Notes: generated by a model not told the origin, from the sequence alone. A DNA stretch of 64,000 bases from Vitreoscilla massiliensis (GCF_001457815.1 NZ_LN898221.1:577053-641052); one strand, 5' to 3'; numbered from the stretch's first letter, positions 52,438-61,258 are shown. Made by a program: numbers and translations.

Positions 52438-52872
52438 TTAGTGATTGACCATCGCTGAACGTGGCACACCAAAAAGCTTGTCAAACGTCCATTGGAATCC
52501 AAATTGGTAAAACATAAAGAACAGCATCAGGCCAAAATTGGTGGCCAAGGCCGCTTGCCATGAGATGTCTAGCCAATACGCCACCACAGGTATCACCAAA
52601 GCGGCAAATCCGGCTTCAAAACCCAAGGCATGAATCACGCGGCGTTTGAGTGTGCGCTCGCGTTGGCTTTGGCGGATTTCCCACGCTTCAAACAGCGTAT
52701 TGAAAGCAAAATTCCAAAACAAAGCCAAGAAAGACAAAAACACCGACAGGCCGGCTGCATTAGTTAAACTTTTACCAAACAGCATCGCCACCAACGGCGA
52801 CACCATGATAACAGCGATGGCCTCATAGCTGATGGCTTGAACAATTTTTCGTTTGATGCCTTGCAATACCAT
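52438..52872 (-). CDS. PACE-family efflux transporter (AceI-like)
   Basis: A 144-residue membrane protein made of two bacterial transmembrane pair (BTP) repeats, four hydrophobic helices in all. KRKIVQAISYEAIAVIMVSP holds the conserved membrane Glu near residue 17 that is essential in AceI. RRVIHALGFEAGFA begins the second repeat. By family it exports biocides such as chlorhexidine, or short diamines. A divergent LysR-type regulator lies 103 bases away, as for AceI and AceR. Confidence 0.88.
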   Translation of the reverse strand: MVLQGIKRKIVQAISYEAIAVIMVSPLVAMLFGKSLTNAAGLSVFLSFLALFWNFAFNTLFEAWEIRQSQRERTLKRRVIHALGFEAGFAALVIPVVAYWLDISWQAALATNFGLMLFFMFYQFGFQWTFDKLFGVPRSAMVNH

Positions 52873-52975
52873 GACAAACCTCTTGATAATGAATTATTTT
52901 AGGCCGCCATGATAAAAAAATCGGTGTTAACATACAAACGAGTTTTGTTGCTTTCCATTTAGAAAAACTAATGCG

Positions 52976-53866
52976 ATGTTCAAAGACCTGCCCTTAAATG
53001 CCTTGCGCGCTTTTGAAGCCACCGCCCGTTTGGGCGAAATCAAACTGGCCGCGGCCGAATTGTATGTGACTCCCGCAGCGGTGTCGCAGCAATTAAAAAA
53101 GCTTGAACACAGCTTAAACCTCAATTTGTGGGTGCGCGTGGGCAATAAAATCAGTTTGACCACCGCTGGCGAGCAGCTGTATGCCATTTGCAATCAGTGT
53201 TTGCATGAGTTAAAACAAGGTATCGCATCGCTCAGCCCCAATCCCTCTTATTCCAGCGTGAGTTTGCAAGTGCCGGCCTCGTTTGCCAGCATGTGGCTGA
53301 TACCGCGCTTGGGTGATTTTTACCGCTCTTATCCCGACATTGATGTCAAAATCCTCACCAGCACCGAATGGCAACACATTGCGCCCGATTTCAGCATAGA
53401 TGTGTACATCCGCTGCCTGTCTGAGCACGAGTATTTCGATGCCGCTTACAGCCACCAGCAATTGTTTAACGAGCATTTTGGTGTGTATGCGGCGCCACAT
53501 TTTAATTTGCAGCACAAGATTAACTTAATCGCGATGCAATCGCATGAGAGCGTGTACGACAGCATCAATTGGTCGCAATGGTTGCAGCGCTATCCACATG
53601 CGAGCTTGCACCAAGCTGATTTGCGCTATTTTGACAGCGAACACGACATGATACAGGCCGCTATTTCAGGCTATGGCTTGGTATTGGCCAGTAATGTGTT
53701 GGTATCAAAAAGTCTGGAACAAGGCTTGCTCAAAGCGGTATTCCCAAAGCAAACCCTGCCTTGGCACGAGTTTTATTACGCTGTGTATCGGTTGAGCAAG
53801 CAACGCCACCCTGCTGTGGCAACGCTGCTCAGATGGCTACAAGCACAGGCTTTGAAAGACCAATGA
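52976..53866 (+). CDS. LysR-family regulator, probably of the PACE pump
   Basis: A 296-residue LysR regulator. The helix-turn-helix is LNALRAFEATARLGEIKLAAAELYVTPAAVSQQLKKLE (~residues 5-45), of the GcvA-like type. A substrate-binding domain follows. Its divergent placement next to the PACE gene suggests it controls that pump; the inducer is unknown. One DUS-like word inside reads IQAA. Confidence 0.87.
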   Translation: MFKDLPLNALRAFEATARLGEIKLAAAELYVTPAAVSQQLKKLEHSLNLNLWVRVGNKISLTTAGEQLYAICNQCLHELKQGIASLSPNPSYSSVSLQVPASFASMWLIPRLGDFYRSYPDIDVKILTSTEWQHIAPDFSIDVYIRCLSEHEYFDAAYSHQQLFNEHFGVYAAPHFNLQHKINLIAMQSHESVYDSINWSQWLQRYPHASLHQADLRYFDSEHDMIQAAISGYGLVLASNVLVSKSLEQGLLKAVFPKQTLPWHEFYYAVYRLSKQRHPAVATLLRWLQAQALKDQ

Positions 53867-54323
53867 GTCAGCCATATTCCTACCATTGCAGACCCATATA
53901 GCCACTTACGGAGGTGCTTGTGATGCTGGCTAATTAATGTCAACGCTGTCATTGGTAAACATTGACTGACTTTAAACATGGTTCGCTCAGACTTATTGGA
54001 ACTCGCTTTAAACAATACTCACATTAAATGCGTTATGTTATTTTTCGCATTAGTAAAATAAAGCCCAACCAATAAACTCACATCAAGCCACATCAAATTC
54101 ATCAGCACCCATCCCTTACTGGTTCATACTCTTAAAGCGGCCTGTAAATCAGTTTTCCTAGCACCAAACATGTAACACTGACCTCATACTACGGATTGCT
54201 GTGCAATTGGGGGTCAAGACAGCTATATGAACGCCGCCCATAAATCAAGATAGGACTTATAAATATTAAAAATGCGGCCTGTAAATATTTACAGGCCGCA
54301 TCTGCATTGCTTTAAATGAAAAA
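53867..54323. other. Intergenic region with single and paired DUS words
   Basis: About 460 bases between the convergent LysR and gloB genes. It holds an unpaired DUS (54137-54147) and the gloB hairpin (54272-54301). The rest is AT-rich without a convincing gene. Confidence 0.5.
54272..54301. terminator. DUS-pair hairpin terminator of gloB
   Basis: ATGCGGCCTGTAAA and TTTACAGGCCGCAT form a near-perfect 14-bp stem around TA-rich bases, 23 bases after the gloB stop. Confidence 0.75.
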
Positions 54324-55076
54324 CTAGAACTGATTCTTCAATTCACGCAAAGAAGCGAAAACCTCACTGCTGCTTGCATGCGGCATGTTTTTGGCGGCAA
54401 TGCTGGCAATGATTTCTGGCGCTTCCAAACGCAAGAATGGGTTTACCGCTTTCTCATGGCTCAGATTGACGGGCAAAGTGGGGATTTTGCTCGCCGCTTC
54501 CAAGGCTTTGCTGGCGGCCTCATTGTTCGGTTCCACGCTCAAGGCAAAACGCAAATTGCTGACAGTATACTCGTGCGCAGGATAGAACAAAGTGTCTTTC
54601 GGCAAACCAGCAAAGCGCGCCAAGCTTTGCTCCAATTCGGCCATGGTGCCAGAAAACACGCGCCCACAGCCGGCGCTGAACAAGGTGTCGCCGCAGAACA
54701 CATGCAAGCGGTTTTTGCCTTCGATGCGCAAGATATAGGCCAAATGGTTGTGGGTATGTCCCGGCACAAACCACACGCGCCACACCTGACCCAATAAATT
54801 CAACTCTTGCCCTTCTTTTAAGGCATGGTTGACGCAGTCTATGTCGTCGGGACCGTATACCGCCAAATCGGGCTTGGCCGCTTGCAAGGCTGCCACGCCG
54901 CCGATGTGGTCATTGTGATGATGGGTCAACACAACAGCGTCCAAATCCAATTGCTTTTGTTCCAAATACGCCAACACTGGCGCGGCATCGCCTGGGTCCA
55001 CGCACACCGCCGATTCATCGTCGTGTATCAGCCAAATATAATTGTCGTTAAATGCCGGAATGGGCACGATTTTCAT
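54324..55076 (-). CDS. gloB: Hydroxyacylglutathione hydrolase (glyoxalase II)
   Basis: A 250-residue metallo-beta-lactamase-fold enzyme that hydrolyses S-lactoylglutathione to D-lactate and glutathione. It has MKIVPIPAFNDNYIW at the N-terminus, the metal motif TLHxHxDH as THHHNDHIGG near residue 52, PGHTHNHLAY, and FCGDTLFSAGCGR. It lies 12 bases after the glycerate kinase gene, so the two are probably co-transcribed. Confidence 0.95.
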   Translation of the reverse strand: MKIVPIPAFNDNYIWLIHDDESAVCVDPGDAAPVLAYLEQKQLDLDAVVLTHHHNDHIGGVAALQAAKPDLAVYGPDDIDCVNHALKEGQELNLLGQVWRVWFVPGHTHNHLAYILRIEGKNRLHVFCGDTLFSAGCGRVFSGTMAELEQSLARFAGLPKDTLFYPAHEYTVSNLRFALSVEPNNEAASKALEAASKIPTLPVNLSHEKAVNPFLRLEAPEIIASIAAKNMPHASSSEVFASLRELKNQF

Positions 55077-55088
55077 GGTAATTACCTC

Positions 55089-56363
55089 TTATACAATTAA
55101 CAACGCACGCACATCGTTAATGTTGGTGCGCGTAGGCCCTGTCACCAGCAATTGGTTCAGCGCCTCAAAATAGCCATAGGCCAAGTCTTGCTGCAACATC
55201 TGTGCCGCATCCAAGCCAAAATCCTTGCCTTGTTGCCAAGACGCTGGCTCAAACCATGCGCCGGCATTGTCTTCGCTGCCATCAATGCCATCGGTATCTG
55301 CCGCCAAGGCATAAATGCCTTCTTGTCCTTGCAAAGCCTCGACCAAAGCCAATAAAAACGCGGTATTGCGGCCGCCTTTGCCGTGTGGGTTTTTCACCGT
55401 CACCGTGGTTTCGCCGCCTGAAAGCAGCAAGGCCGGTTTGGCAATCGGCAGGTTTTGCGCCGCGATGTGTTTGGCAATGCCGGCCATCACTTGCGCCACT
55501 TCTTTGGATTCACCACTGATTTGGTCGCCCAAATACAGCACGTTCAAGCCTTGTTCCCTCGCCCACGCTTCGGTATGCAGCAAGGCTTGATTGGGGGTCA
55601 CCACCAAATGCGCCGTGCTATTGGGCAAGGCTTTCGGCGTTTCATCTGCCGCAGTAGCGGCCTGTAAATACGCGGCCACGGCTGTTGGCAAAGCAATGTC
55701 GTATTGGTTTATGATGCGCTTCACATCGTCAAACGTGGTGGCATCGGGCACGGTAGGCCCAGAACCGATGACGCTCAAATCGTCGCCAACCACATCGGAA
55801 ATTGCCAAGGTCAACACTTGCGCCGGTGCCGCCGCTTGCGCCAAACGCCCGCCTTTGATGGCCGACAGGTGTTTGCGCACCGCATTCATGTGCTCAATCG
55901 GCGCACCGCTGTGGAGCAAGGCTTTATTCACCGCGCGTTTGTCTTCCAAGGAAATGTCAGCACACGGCAAAGACAACAGCGCCGAAGCACCGCCAGACAT
56001 CAGCGCAATGACCAAATCATCGGCCTGTAAGCCTTGCACACTGGCCAAAATGCGTTTGGCAGCCGCTTCACCGGCCGCATCGGGCACAGGATGCGAGGCT
56101 TCCACCACCTCGATGTATTGGGTTGGGCATGCATGTTCATAGCGCGTAATCACCAAGCCGCTCAATGCCACTTCAGTATAAGGCCACACCCTCTCCAGTT
56201 CGGCTGCCATCGCCGCCGCGCCTTTGCCAGCGCCGACCACCACCACCCGCCCCTTGGGCGCTTGTTTTGGCAAGAAATCGCTGAGTTTGCCTTGCGCCGA
56301 AGCGGCATCTAAAGTCACTTGAAAACACTGTTGTAATAATTGTAGGGCTTGTTGCGCGTGCAC
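55089..56363 (-). CDS. Glycerate kinase type II (MOFRL family)
   Basis: A 424-residue glycerate 2-kinase with RVVVVGAGKGAAAMAAELE at the N-terminal domain, ALMSGGASALLSLP near residue 120, and the C-terminal MOFRL part with LLSGGETTVTVKNPHGKGGRNTAF and ALAADTDGIDGSEDNAGAW. It phosphorylates glycerate into lower glycolysis. The start is a GTG at 56363 with AAAGGA 6 bases upstream. Two DUS words inside read YLQAAT and GLQADD. Confidence 0.9.
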   Translation of the reverse strand: MHAQQALQLLQQCFQVTLDAASAQGKLSDFLPKQAPKGRVVVVGAGKGAAAMAAELERVWPYTEVALSGLVITRYEHACPTQYIEVVEASHPVPDAAGEAAAKRILASVQGLQADDLVIALMSGGASALLSLPCADISLEDKRAVNKALLHSGAPIEHMNAVRKHLSAIKGGRLAQAAAPAQVLTLAISDVVGDDLSVIGSGPTVPDATTFDDVKRIINQYDIALPTAVAAYLQAATAADETPKALPNSTAHLVVTPNQALLHTEAWAREQGLNVLYLGDQISGESKEVAQVMAGIAKHIAAQNLPIAKPALLLSGGETTVTVKNPHGKGGRNTAFLLALVEALQGQEGIYALAADTDGIDGSEDNAGAWFEPASWQQGKDFGLDAAQMLQQDLAYGYFEALNQLLVTGPTRTNINDVRALLIV

Positions 56364-56908
56364 TGCGTATCCTTTGTGGTTTTATCGTTTTATGGTGTTG
56401 TGTGTGTTGCCATGCGGCCTGTAAACATTTGCAGACGCTGGCGTCATGCCCAGCCAATGCCACCGCGGCAAACCTGCATCATAACGGGCTTTGCCCGTGC
56501 TGACCATGCTCAATCACGGCCTCAATCGCGTCTCACCCATGTTCATGAACAGGCTGGCTGCATTCTCGCTTGCAAACCACACCTATCAAACATGTTAAAA
56601 CGCCAATACTACCAAGCCTGTCTTAACATTTGCACCACAGCCCTCTCAAAATACGCAACTTAACAACATCACAATAAATCCTGCACGCTCAAACACTAAG
56701 CTGCGCCAAGCTCGCCGGTACTGCGCAGACTGTGGGCAAGGTTTGGGCTTATTTGTTTCTTAATGGTAAACTGGCTTGCAGTGACGGCATCATGACAATA
56801 TTTTAATTATGGCTATTGCTTGATTTATCGCAGCTTTTCAGCGAAATCGATTTTGCTACAATGCCTCGCAGGGACTAAAATGCATCTATCATTTATAAGG
56901 ACAACAAC
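56364..56908. other. Divergent intergenic region glycerate kinase/hemF
   Basis: About 545 bases with an unpaired DUS at 56414-56424 and the hemF promoter candidate near 56854. No protein-like frame or RNA gene was recognised. Confidence 0.4.
56854..56862 (+). promoter_or_regulatory. Candidate extended -10 of hemF
   Basis: TGCTACAAT is an extended -10 (TGn before a TATAAT-like hexamer) about 47 bases upstream of the hemF ATG. No good -35 is seen at 17 bases, which an extended -10 can tolerate. Confidence 0.45.
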
Positions 56909-57820
56909 ATGAGCTCATCGGAAAAAGTCATCGCCTTTTTGCGCACATTACAGCAACATATTTGCACCGAATTGGAGCAAGCCGATGGTTCAGCCACCTT
57001 CATCGTCGATGAATGGCAATCGACGCTGGGCACAGGCGTGACGCGGGTATTGAAAGACGGCGCGGTGTTTGAACAAGCTGGTGTCAACTTCTCCCATGTC
57101 AAAGGCGACACCATGCCCGCTTCCGCCACCGCCCACCGCCCCGAATTGGCTGGTGCCGCATTTGAAGCGATGGGCGTGTCCTTGGTCATCCATCCGAAAA
57201 ACCCATATGTGCCCACCAGCCATGCCAATGTGCGCTGCTTTTTTGCCTACCCGAAAGACGGCAGCGAGCCTGTGTGGTGGTTTGGTGGCGGCTTCGATTT
57301 GACGCCGTTTTACCCCTTTATCGGCGATGTACAGCATTGGCACGAAGTGGCGTCTTTATTGTGCGAACCGTTTGGCGACGATGTGTATGCCGAACACAAA
57401 CAATGGTGTGACGACTATTTCTTCTTAAAACACCGCAACGAAACCCGCGGTGTCGGCGGTTTGTTCTTTGATGACTTAAACCAATGGGATTTCCATACCT
57501 GCTTCAAATACATCCAAGCCGTCGGCTTGGGCTTTACCGATGCCTACATCCCCATCGTGAACAAACGCAAAAACACTGCCTATGGTGAACGCGAACGCCA
57601 ATTCCAATTGTACCGCCGCGGTCGCTATGTCGAATTCAATTTGGTGTGGGACCGCGGTACCCATTTCGGCCTGCATAGCGGCGGCCGCACCGAATCCATT
57701 TTGATGTCCATGCCACCACTGGTGCGCTTTGAATACCAATACCAACCCGAAGCCGGCTCACCCGAAGCCAAATTAAACGATTATCTGCGCCCACGCGATT
57801 GGTTGAATGAAAAAGTGTGA
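56909..57820 (+). CDS. hemF: Oxygen-dependent coproporphyrinogen III oxidase
   Basis: A 303-residue enzyme that converts coproporphyrinogen III to protoporphyrinogen IX with oxygen in heme synthesis. It has the family core HPKNPYVPTSHANVRCF, WWFGGGFDLTPFYPF, KHRNETRGVGGLFFDDL and FNLVWDRGTHFGLHSGGRTESILMSMPP. The ribosome site is AAGGA. A DUS hairpin terminator follows. Confidence 0.97.
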   Translation: MSSSEKVIAFLRTLQQHICTELEQADGSATFIVDEWQSTLGTGVTRVLKDGAVFEQAGVNFSHVKGDTMPASATAHRPELAGAAFEAMGVSLVIHPKNPYVPTSHANVRCFFAYPKDGSEPVWWFGGGFDLTPFYPFIGDVQHWHEVASLLCEPFGDDVYAEHKQWCDDYFFLKHRNETRGVGGLFFDDLNQWDFHTCFKYIQAVGLGFTDAYIPIVNKRKNTAYGERERQFQLYRRGRYVEFNLVWDRGTHFGLHSGGRTESILMSMPPLVRFEYQYQPEAGSPEAKLNDYLRPRDWLNEKV

Positions 57821-57838
57821 TGTCAAAATAGAATGTTT

Positions 57839-57872
57839 AAAGCGGCCTGTAATACATTTACAGGCCGCTTTT
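57839..57872 (+). terminator. DUS-pair hairpin terminator of hemF
   Basis: AAAGCGGCCTGTAA and TTACAGGCCGCTTT form a perfect 14-bp stem with a 5-base loop, followed by T6; 18 bases after the hemF stop. Confidence 0.9.
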
Positions 57873-58003
57873 TTGATACTTCAGCGTTTATTATTTGGTT
57901 ACAGCTATGTGGAATTGGAATACTGCAGCATGTGATATTGAACGGCTGATAATCAAAACCACGGCCAGTTATTGGCTTTTGCTTCAGTACACACATGAAA
58001 CAT

Positions 58004-58028
58004 GCGGCCTGTAACGCTTACAGGCCGC
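58004..58028. repeat. Isolated DUS-pair hairpin
   Basis: GCGGCCTGTAA and TTACAGGCCGC are separated by 3 bases (CGC). It is not adjacent to any gene end. Confidence 0.75.
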
Positions 58029-58327
58029 TTATCCATACCGTAACGGTAACTTTCCCTGTATGCAAGCGTGATTCCACTCCAAGAACAATATAATGGGCTA
58101 ACAATGATTACCCACCTGCAAAACACTTACCACAGCATGAATCTCGCTGAGTGCATCTTATTGACAGGCCGCATTGACACATTTTTTAATCTGCCCATCA
58201 CAGCGTTTATCTCTTAAATCGCAATCATCTACCACCGCAAGCTTTTAACACTGGCACCGAAGCCATGCACAGCCATCGATAAGCGACAGCAAAACATAAG
58301 CAGCCAACAGTATTGAAACCACAAACC

Positions 58328-58369
58328 AAAGTGGCCTGTAAACCCTACTAAGGATTTACAGGCCGCTTT
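58328..58369. terminator. DUS-pair hairpin terminator of znuA
   Basis: AAAGTGGCCTGTAAA and TTTACAGGCCGCTTT form a 15-bp stem with one mismatch around a 12-base loop, 29 bases after the minus-strand znuA stop. Confidence 0.78.
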
Positions 58370-58397
58370 GATTCTATTCTCTCCACTTTTCACGCCA

Positions 58398-59471
58398 TCA
58401 ATGCTGCAAAGCCTGCACCAATAAATCGACATTGTGGCGGTAAAAACTGAAGTAATCGGGCGCATCCGAGCTTAAAGCGTCGGAGTATAACTTGCCATTG
58501 ATTTGCAAACCGGTTTCGCGACCCAATTGTTGCAACAAGCGCGCATCGTTGACGTTTTCCACAAACACCGCTTGGATATGCTCGCTGCGCACTTGGCGGA
58601 TTAAATCCACTAGCGTTTTGGCCGAAGCCTCGGCTTCATGGCCGCCGCTGACGGGTGCATAAAACTGGATTTGATAGCGCCGACCCATATACGCAAACGC
58701 GGCATGGCTGGTCAAAACTTTACGCTTGGCCACCGGAATGGCCGCAAATTTGCGCACGGTTTCGCCGTGTAATTGCGCCAATTTCAGTTGGTATAGCTGC
58801 CATTGCAAACTCAAACGCAGCGCTTGCTCAGGCTGTTGCTTGATCAAAGCCTTGCTGATGTTGGCGGTATACAGTGGCATGTTCAGCGGGTCTAGCCACA
58901 CATGTGGGTCTAGCGCTGCCGCGTCTTCTGATTCGTGCGCGTGTTCGTCTGCGTGCCCATGTTCTTCGGCATGTTCATGTTCATCGTTATGCTCGTGCCC
59001 ATCATGCTCATGCCCTGCTTGTGCATGTTGCTGCGCCAAGGCCTCGTGCTCATGCTCGGCGTGTTCAGCAGCGGTTTCACCTGCATGGTCGTGCGCGCCT
59101 TCATCGTGGTGGTCGTGACCACCGCGCAGCAGATTTTGCAAACCGGCACCGGCTTCCACTATCGGCAAACGGGTAGACTGCGCGGCGCGTTGCAAAGCGG
59201 CCGATTCAAAGCCCAAGCCATTGAAGATGATTAACTGACTTTTTTGCATGGTTTGCACATCGCGGGCGCGCAATTGGTAGGTGTGGCTGTTGCCATTGAT
59301 GCCAACCAAGGTGTGCACTTGGGTGTTATTCGGCTTGCCCAATAAAGACTGAGTGATGTTTTCCAAGATGCTGAAGCTGGTGGTGACTTGGCGGGTGGGT
59401 GCAGCCAAAGCGGCCTGTAAACCCAAACTGGCAAGCACGACTGCAGCCAAAATATGTGTGCGTGTTTTCAT
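58398..59471 (-). CDS. znuA: Zinc ABC transporter binding protein ZnuA
   Basis: A 357-residue periplasmic protein (cluster 9 binding family) with signal peptide MKTRTHILAAVVLASLGLQAALA. A His/Asp/Glu-rich loop of about 65 residues (from GGHDHHDEGAHDHAG to HADEHAHESEDAA) lies near residues 125-190, as in ZnuA but long. Metal-site His residues include HTYQLRARD, DPHVWLDP and SHAAFAYMG. Its start overlaps the znuB stop (ATGA). A DUS inside reads GLQAAL in the signal peptide. Confidence 0.93.
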   Translation of the reverse strand: MKTRTHILAAVVLASLGLQAALAAPTRQVTTSFSILENITQSLLGKPNNTQVHTLVGINGNSHTYQLRARDVQTMQKSQLIIFNGLGFESAALQRAAQSTRLPIVEAGAGLQNLLRGGHDHHDEGAHDHAGETAAEHAEHEHEALAQQHAQAGHEHDGHEHNDEHEHAEEHGHADEHAHESEDAAALDPHVWLDPLNMPLYTANISKALIKQQPEQALRLSLQWQLYQLKLAQLHGETVRKFAAIPVAKRKVLTSHAAFAYMGRRYQIQFYAPVSGGHEAEASAKTLVDLIRQVRSEHIQAVFVENVNDARLLQQLGRETGLQINGKLYSDALSSDAPDYFSFYRHNVDLLVQALQH

Positions 59472-60337
59472 GCTTTTTTGTGGCGGCCGCGCACCCATTG
59501 CGCCACCAAACCACCCTCTTTACCCAAAAATACCGACAGTAAATACACCAAGCCGCACAACAATATGATCGCAGGGCCAGATGGAATTTCGATGTAAAAC
59601 GACAGCAGCAAGCCACCATAGCCGCACAGCAAGGCGATAAAAGCGCTGCATGCCAAGATCAGACCCAAGCGTTGCGACCACAAACGTGCGCTGATGGCAG
59701 GCAACATCATCAAGCCTACTGACATCAGAGTGCCCAAAGCCTGAAAACCAGCCACCAAATTCAACACCACCAACAGCATAAACAGCAAATGCCACCACGA
59801 GCCTTTACCGCCGACCGCACGCAAAAACAGCGGGTCTATGCTTTCTAAGACCAACGGACGGTACATAATCGCCAAAGCCACCACGGTCACGCTGGTGACG
59901 CAGGCAATCAAGGCCAATGATGGCGTGTCTATGCCCAAAATCGAACCAAACAGCAAATTCAACAAATCAACATTGTTGCCGCCACGGCTGACCATCAATA
60001 CCCCTAATGCCAAGCTGCTGAGGTAAAATGCGGCAAAGCTGGCGTCTTCTTTCAGTGTGGTAAAGCGGCTGACCAAACCGGCCAATACTGCCATCACTAC
60101 CCCGGCGACAAAACCGCCCAAACTCATGGCTGGCACACTCAAACCCGCCAACATATAGCCGGCAGCAGCGCCAGGCAAAACGGCATGGCTTAAGGCATCG
60201 CCCATCAAACTCATGCGCCGTATCACCAAAAACACCCCGACAGGCGCCGCACTCAAGGCCAAAAACACCACCGACACCAAGGCCGCACGCATGAATTGAA
60301 ATTCGGTGAAGGGGCTCACCAACACATCCCACATCAT
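59468..60337 (-). CDS. znuB: Zinc ABC transporter permease ZnuB
   Basis: A 289-residue inner-membrane permease with about eight hydrophobic segments and the family region MSLMGDALSHAVLPGAAAGYM facing the ATPase. It forms the zinc channel. Its start overlaps the znuC stop by 4 bases and its stop overlaps the znuA start. Confidence 0.92.
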   Translation of the reverse strand: MMWDVLVSPFTEFQFMRAALVSVVFLALSAAPVGVFLVIRRMSLMGDALSHAVLPGAAAGYMLAGLSVPAMSLGGFVAGVVMAVLAGLVSRFTTLKEDASFAAFYLSSLALGVLMVSRGGNNVDLLNLLFGSILGIDTPSLALIACVTSVTVVALAIMYRPLVLESIDPLFLRAVGGKGSWWHLLFMLLVVLNLVAGFQALGTLMSVGLMMLPAISARLWSQRLGLILACSAFIALLCGYGGLLLSFYIEIPSGPAIILLCGLVYLLSVFLGKEGGLVAQWVRGRHKKA

Positions 60338-61086
60338 TCTTCCACCAATTTGTTTTGCGGCACTTCACACCACTCTTTGTTTGCATGGCCGGTTTGCAAA
60401 GCCGCAAATGCGGCCTGTAAATTGGCATCGGTTAACACTTGCTCAGTTTTGCCACAGGCGATGACTTCACGGGCTATCATCACCGTATTGGGAAAATAGG
60501 CGCGCACTTGTTCATAATCGTGCAACACCGCTATCACCGATTTGCCTTGTTTTAAGCACTGTTGCAACACTTCCAATAAGGCAAACGTGGTCGCCGCGTC
60601 CACGGCGTTGAAAGGCTCATCCAGCAGCAAAAAGCGCGCGTTTTGCACCAACATGCGTGCAAATAGCACGCGTTGAAACTGGCCATTGGACAAGGCGCCG
60701 ATGTTTTTATGCGCGACGCTGTCCATGCTGACGCGCTGCAAAGCCTCGTGCACACGCACTTTTTGGGCTTTGTTTACCCGTCCAAAAAAGCCGATTTTAT
60801 ACCACAAGCCCATGGCAGCCAATTCAAACACCGTCATCGGTTGGCTGCGGTCGACATCGGATTGTTGCGGCAGATAGGCAATGTCTTGACGCTGTAATTG
60901 TTGAAATTCCACCCGACCGGTATCGGCTTTGACCAAGCCCATCATCGCTTTTAACAAAGTGGATTTGCCCGCGCCATTGGGGCCGAAAATGGCATACGCA
61001 CGCGCCTCATCAAATTGCACATTGATGTGGTGGATGGCAGGATGGTGGCGATAACTGACGGTCAGGTCTTGTACGGAAATGGGCAT
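60334..61086 (-). CDS. znuC: Zinc ABC transporter ATPase ZnuC
   Basis: A 250-residue ATPase, first gene of znuCBA. Walker A is IFGPNGAGKSTLLKAMMG, the signature GALSNGQFQRVLFARML (Asn instead of the usual second Gly of LSGGQ), and Walker B FLLLDEPFNAVD. The start was set at MPISVQDLTV (61086). A Zur-box candidate lies about 120 bases upstream. Confidence 0.92.
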   Translation of the reverse strand: MPISVQDLTVSYRHHPAIHHINVQFDEARAYAIFGPNGAGKSTLLKAMMGLVKADTGRVEFQQLQRQDIAYLPQQSDVDRSQPMTVFELAAMGLWYKIGFFGRVNKAQKVRVHEALQRVSMDSVAHKNIGALSNGQFQRVLFARMLVQNARFLLLDEPFNAVDAATTFALLEVLQQCLKQGKSVIAVLHDYEQVRAYFPNTVMIAREVIACGKTEQVLTDANLQAAFAALQTGHANKEWCEVPQNKLVEE

Positions 61087-61208
61087 GGCTACACCGCCCA
61101 CCCAAACAGACACCACACCAGCGCCAAAAGAACAGCAGCCATCACCAAACGTAGGGCGAGGCTGCTTAATAATAATGATTGCATGCCCAGAATATTCGTT
61201 GCAAAGAT

Positions 61209-61231
61209 GAAATGATACTATATAACATTAC
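61209..61231. promoter_or_regulatory. Candidate Zur box of znuCBA
   Basis: A 23-base near-palindrome with left arm GAAATGATA and right arm TATAACATTAC. It matches the proteobacterial Zur consensus (GAAATGTTATA, N, TATAACATTTC) with about 4 mismatches. On the minus strand it overlaps a promoter-like TTGAGA (61236-61241), 18 bases, TATCAT (61212-61217), so zinc-bound Zur would block transcription. Confidence 0.75.
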
Positions 61232-61258
61232 ATCTTCTCAAGCCTTATTCTGAGAGCA

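Larger units (their letters stand above)
57821..58397. other. Intergenic region with three DUS hairpins
   Basis: About 575 bases between convergent hemF and znuA. It contains hairpins at 57839-57872, 58004-58028 and 58328-58369, and a partial single word (GACAGGCCGC) near 58164. The middle hairpin belongs to no gene end. No coding frame is convincing. Confidence 0.5.

Noticed and set aside
2785..58369. Inverted GCGGCCTGTAA pairs as REP elements or MITEs
   Set aside because: The same word occurs singly inside many genes, and no target duplications or transposon-like ends are present; uptake sequences explain both patterns.
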